8,390 nucleotides of DNA from Flammeovirgaceae bacterium (GTDB lineage Bacteria > Bacteroidota > Bacteroidia > Cytophagales > Cyclobacteriaceae), in the NCBI GenBank assembly GCA_947457025.1, contig CANGUI010000068.1, positions 1 through 8,390 on the forward strand, read 5' to 3'. Numbering within the stretch: the stretch's first letter is position 1; the number at the start of each line of letters is the position of its first letter. A model generated the notes under the pieces. That model made no database searches, was not told where the DNA came from, and worked only from the letters and a program-made list of their open reading frames with translations. Below, one piece after another: positions 6,807-8,390 of the stretch. Both the position numbers and the translations under genes were made by a program.

Positions 6807-6864
6807 GCACACACTTTGGCAGGCCACACGTCCGACCCGCATCCAAGCCAGCCAAAGAGTGTGC
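6807..6864 (+). repeat. Imperfect hairpin downstream of the serine hydrolase (cassette-site-like)
   Basis: Arms GCACACACTTTGGCAGGC (6807-6824) and GCCAGCCAAAGAGTGTGC (6847-6864) pair at 16 of 18 positions around a C-rich 22-nt loop. Both failures are A opposite A (6813/6858 and 6821/6850); the second directly follows TTTGGC, exactly as in the hairpin at 3658-3720. No T-run follows. It lies 34 bases after the hydrolase stop codon and might also mark the transcript end, though it lacks terminator features. Confidence 0.7.
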
Positions 6865-6984
6865 TCAGTGCAGTGTAAGTGGAGAAGGTTGTTAATGAAA
6901 AATGCCCCACCGCACGACCGAATATTGAAGAGTTGTGTAACTTAACGGGGACGAAAGACACAGCTACTAATGGAGTGAGGAGAA

Positions 6985-7002
6985 GGCCCTACTACTGCCA
7001 AC
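6985..7002 (+). repeat. Right arm of the 18-bp inverted repeat bracketing the AT-rich gene pair
   Basis: GGCCCTACTACTGCCAAC matches the reverse complement of 3462-3479 at 17 of 18 positions. Just beyond it begins another inverted repeat (7007-7112). The 9-mer ACACGCGGG at 7133-7141 also has an inverted partner near the left arm (3445-3453), hinting that the flanking repeats were longer and have diverged or lost segments. Confidence 0.6.
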
Positions 7003-7006
7003 AAAA

Positions 7007-7112
7007 TGCTTCTGCAATAGCGCGGTGACGTGTAAGTTATAAGTGTTATCTTCGTTCCACGTTTGGTGTCGGGGACAGGACGCGGCTTTGGAAGCGCGCT
7101 ACTGCAGAAGCA
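7007..7112 (+). repeat. Long inverted repeat next to the right arm
   Basis: TGCTTCTGCAATAGCGCG (7007-7024) and CGCGCTACTGCAGAAGCA (7095-7112) are inverted copies matching at 17 of 18 positions, separated by 70 bases. It has no coding content and no T-run. It is adjacent to the 18-bp arm at 6985-7002 and may belong to the same repeat element. Confidence 0.6.
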
Positions 7113-7417
7113 CAAACGCAAAGCCATGCCCCACACGCGGGCCGGGCTGTCGCTACTCGCCACCAACCGCACCTGCCCCTGCGGGCTCAGGCAGGCCGCT
7201 CCATCCCTGGCTGATGGCAGTTTCAATCAGCATTATCCCAACGGGTAGGGTTGGCCTTTTCAACAGCCGATCATGACCAATGCATCACCAAGCGCTTGCC
7301 CGTCTGGCGGCGATCGCTCGCAAAAGGACTTGCGTGGGTTATTCGAGCCGGACCCGAACAACCACTAGGCCCCGGCACCAACGCCACCACTCTGCTGGAT
7401 TGTCGCCCCTGGCGTTT

Positions 7418-8390
7418 TTATAACAGCTCCTTAAAAAATTTCCAAACCTCTTCGGCAAACTCAATATCTCTGTTTTGCACACCTTGGGCAGGTGTCGTAT
7501 CGGCATAAATGGTCTTACTGGGAGCGTGATGCCCGGCATTGTTCAAAACGAAATACACCACTGGATTTGTGCCGTTGTAAACTCTTTTTTCAACATTCCC
7601 TGCATCGCTGGTATTCAGATCAAATGTTGAAATTGCCGGGGTTACATGTTGTACACCATTTCGTTGTAGCCAGTAGGTAATGGTTGCCGTTTGCGAGATG
7701 ACTTTTCCGCGATTACAATCCCCGCCTAAGTTCGCAACACACCCACCCGCGGCGGGCATCATGAGGTCACTCGTCCCGTGCGTTAACAGGATGGGCATGG
7801 GCATGGCCGAACCGGTTGTGCAAATTCCGCCTTCGGGCAACGCAGGCAGATTTCCACTGCCGACAGCAATTGCCTTAATCGTCTCCGGAAACTGAAAAGC
7901 GTATGAAAAGGTCATCATAGCGCCATTACTTCCTCCCGTTAAAAACATCTTTGATGAGTTGATATGTAATGCCGCCTGAAGTTTTGCATTCAATTGCTTT
8001 AAAAACGTGATGTCGTCACCCTGGCTGCCTGACACATCATCACCGCGGCAATCATTCCACCCCGGATTACCTAATTTATCGGGTGAGCCCTCCGGATAAA
8101 CGACCAGGAATTTTTCCGTGTCTGCCAGAGTTCGGAAAACAGAAAGGGGATGTTCCCCCAGTTCGGAAACTCCTAAACCGGTTCCACCACCCCCATGCAA
8201 TACCATTACAACCGCATTGGTAGTTGTTATGCCTGCTGGTCTGTACACCAAATATGTTCGCGTAATGCTGTTTACGGTGATGTAGTTTGTAGTCAACCCG
8301 TCCTGGTAAGGAATGACAGGCGGGCTTGAAACATTGTCTTCCTGGCTACAACCAAGGATAAATATTGCGGTGACGAGTAATAAAGCTCTA
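7418..8390 (-). CDS. Lipoprotein esterase, PHB-depolymerase/feruloyl-esterase type (5' end cut off)
   Basis: This alpha/beta hydrolase of the polyhydroxybutyrate depolymerase/LpqC group cleaves ester bonds, probably of a polymer or plant-derived ester outside the cytoplasm. The frame stays open to the window edge: the first visible residues are RALLLVTAIFILGC, a hydrophobic helix ending in a lipobox (ILGC), then an acidic linker (SQEDN). It is therefore a lipoprotein lacking only its first few residues and start codon. An in-frame TTG at 8296 would drop the lipobox and is not the start. In visible numbering (323 aa), the oxyanion-hole motif is HGGGG (65-69), the nucleophile Ser154 lies in GGSNG, the acid is Asp208 (HGTSD), and the base is His287 or His288 (NAGHH). 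Several cysteines (visible residues 114, 190, 217, 225) could form disulfides. The minus-strand sequence after the stop has no clear terminator. Exact substrate unknown. Confidence 0.88.
   Translation of the reverse strand, partial: RALLLVTAIFILGCSQEDNVSSPPVIPYQDGLTTNYITVNSITRTYLVYRPAGITTTNAVVMVLHGGGGTGLGVSELGEHPLSVFRTLADTEKFLVVYPEGSPDKLGNPGWNDCRGDDVSGSQGDDITFLKQLNAKLQAALHINSSKMFLTGGSNGAMMTFSYAFQFPETIKAIAVGSGNLPALPEGGICTTGSAMPMPILLTHGTSDLMMPAAGGCVANLGGDCNRGKVISQTATITYWLQRNGVQHVTPAISTFDLNTSDAGNVEKRVYNGTNPVVYFVLNNAGHHAPSKTIYADTTPAQGVQNRDIEFAEEVWKFFKELL

Larger units (their letters stand above)
6773..7417. other. 645-bp stretch without a convincing gene, rich in inverted repeats
   Basis: Short open frames exist here, but none shows a domain, signal peptide or credible start. 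The first part holds the hairpin at 6807-6864 and the repeat arm at 6985-7002. 7007-7112 forms a second long inverted repeat. From about 7075 the DNA is GC-rich again. Smaller features are GCTGAT/ATCAGC (7210-7231), CCAAC/GTTGG followed by CCTTTT (7238-7260), the palindrome CAAGCGCTTG (7289-7298), and AACGCCA/TGGCGTT followed by TTTA (7380-7420), a weak terminator-like element on +. The last 300 bases (7113-7417) contain nothing else I recognise. Confidence 0.55.

Noticed and set aside
3658..6864. Classical integron attC sites and cassettes
   Set aside because: The hairpins have attC-like architecture but lack GTTRRRY/RYYYAAC ends, and no integrase is present; I therefore call them only cassette-site-like.
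6895..6945. 16-residue frame with GGAGAAGG a few bases upstream
   Set aside because: Too short, no recognisable feature and located within a repeat-rich spacer; the purine run alone is not enough.
7063..7508. Short overlapping frames on both strands between the repeats and the esterase
   Set aside because: No start-site support, domains or sensible composition; several overlap the esterase in antisense.
8294..8296. TTG at 8296 as the start of the esterase
   Set aside because: The frame continues upstream through a lipobox to the window edge, so the real start lies outside the window.

Overview
The window looks like chromosomal DNA of a Bacteroidota bacterium (Cytophagales or Chitinophagales type). 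This is inferred from signal peptides that end in A/G-then-Gln, a seven-helix membrane AraC-type regulator, weak or absent Shine-Dalgarno sequences, and a very small Lys/Arg-rich protein of a kind I associate with this phylum. No rRNA, tRNA or CRISPR array was seen.

Layout. (1) 1-3337 is GC-rich. It holds a purine nucleoside phosphorylase (+), a secreted DUF4097-like beta-repeat protein (+), a 32-codon basic protein (-) that ends at a near-ideal terminator, and a secreted metal-dependent amidohydrolase (-). The amidohydrolase's signal peptide lies in a different reading frame from its enzyme domain, so there is a one-base frameshift. (2) About 3462-7002 is strikingly AT-rich in its coding part: 16 G/C in 60 bases at 5641-5700, against 42 in 60 at 421-480. 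It carries a membrane-embedded AraC-type regulator followed by an exported beta-lactamase-family serine hydrolase, both on +. The pair is bracketed by two similar imperfect hairpins, each with a TTTGGCA...AGCCAAA core and two A.A mismatches. Outside these is an 18-bp inverted repeat (17 of 18 identical) that could be the ends of a mobile unit. (3) 6773-7417 has no convincing gene but is full of inverted repeats. (4) 7418-8390 (-) is a lipoprotein esterase of the PHB-depolymerase/feruloyl-esterase type, cut at its N-terminus by the window edge.

Working together. The flanking genes look like ordinary housekeeping and secreted-catabolism genes without an obvious shared pathway. The central pair reads as a self-contained module: an inner-membrane regulator, possibly sensing a small molecule, controlling an exported serine hydrolase. 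A 19-nt palindrome between the two genes could be its operator. The most interesting question is whether the hairpins and inverted repeats define a mobile cassette that carries this pair.
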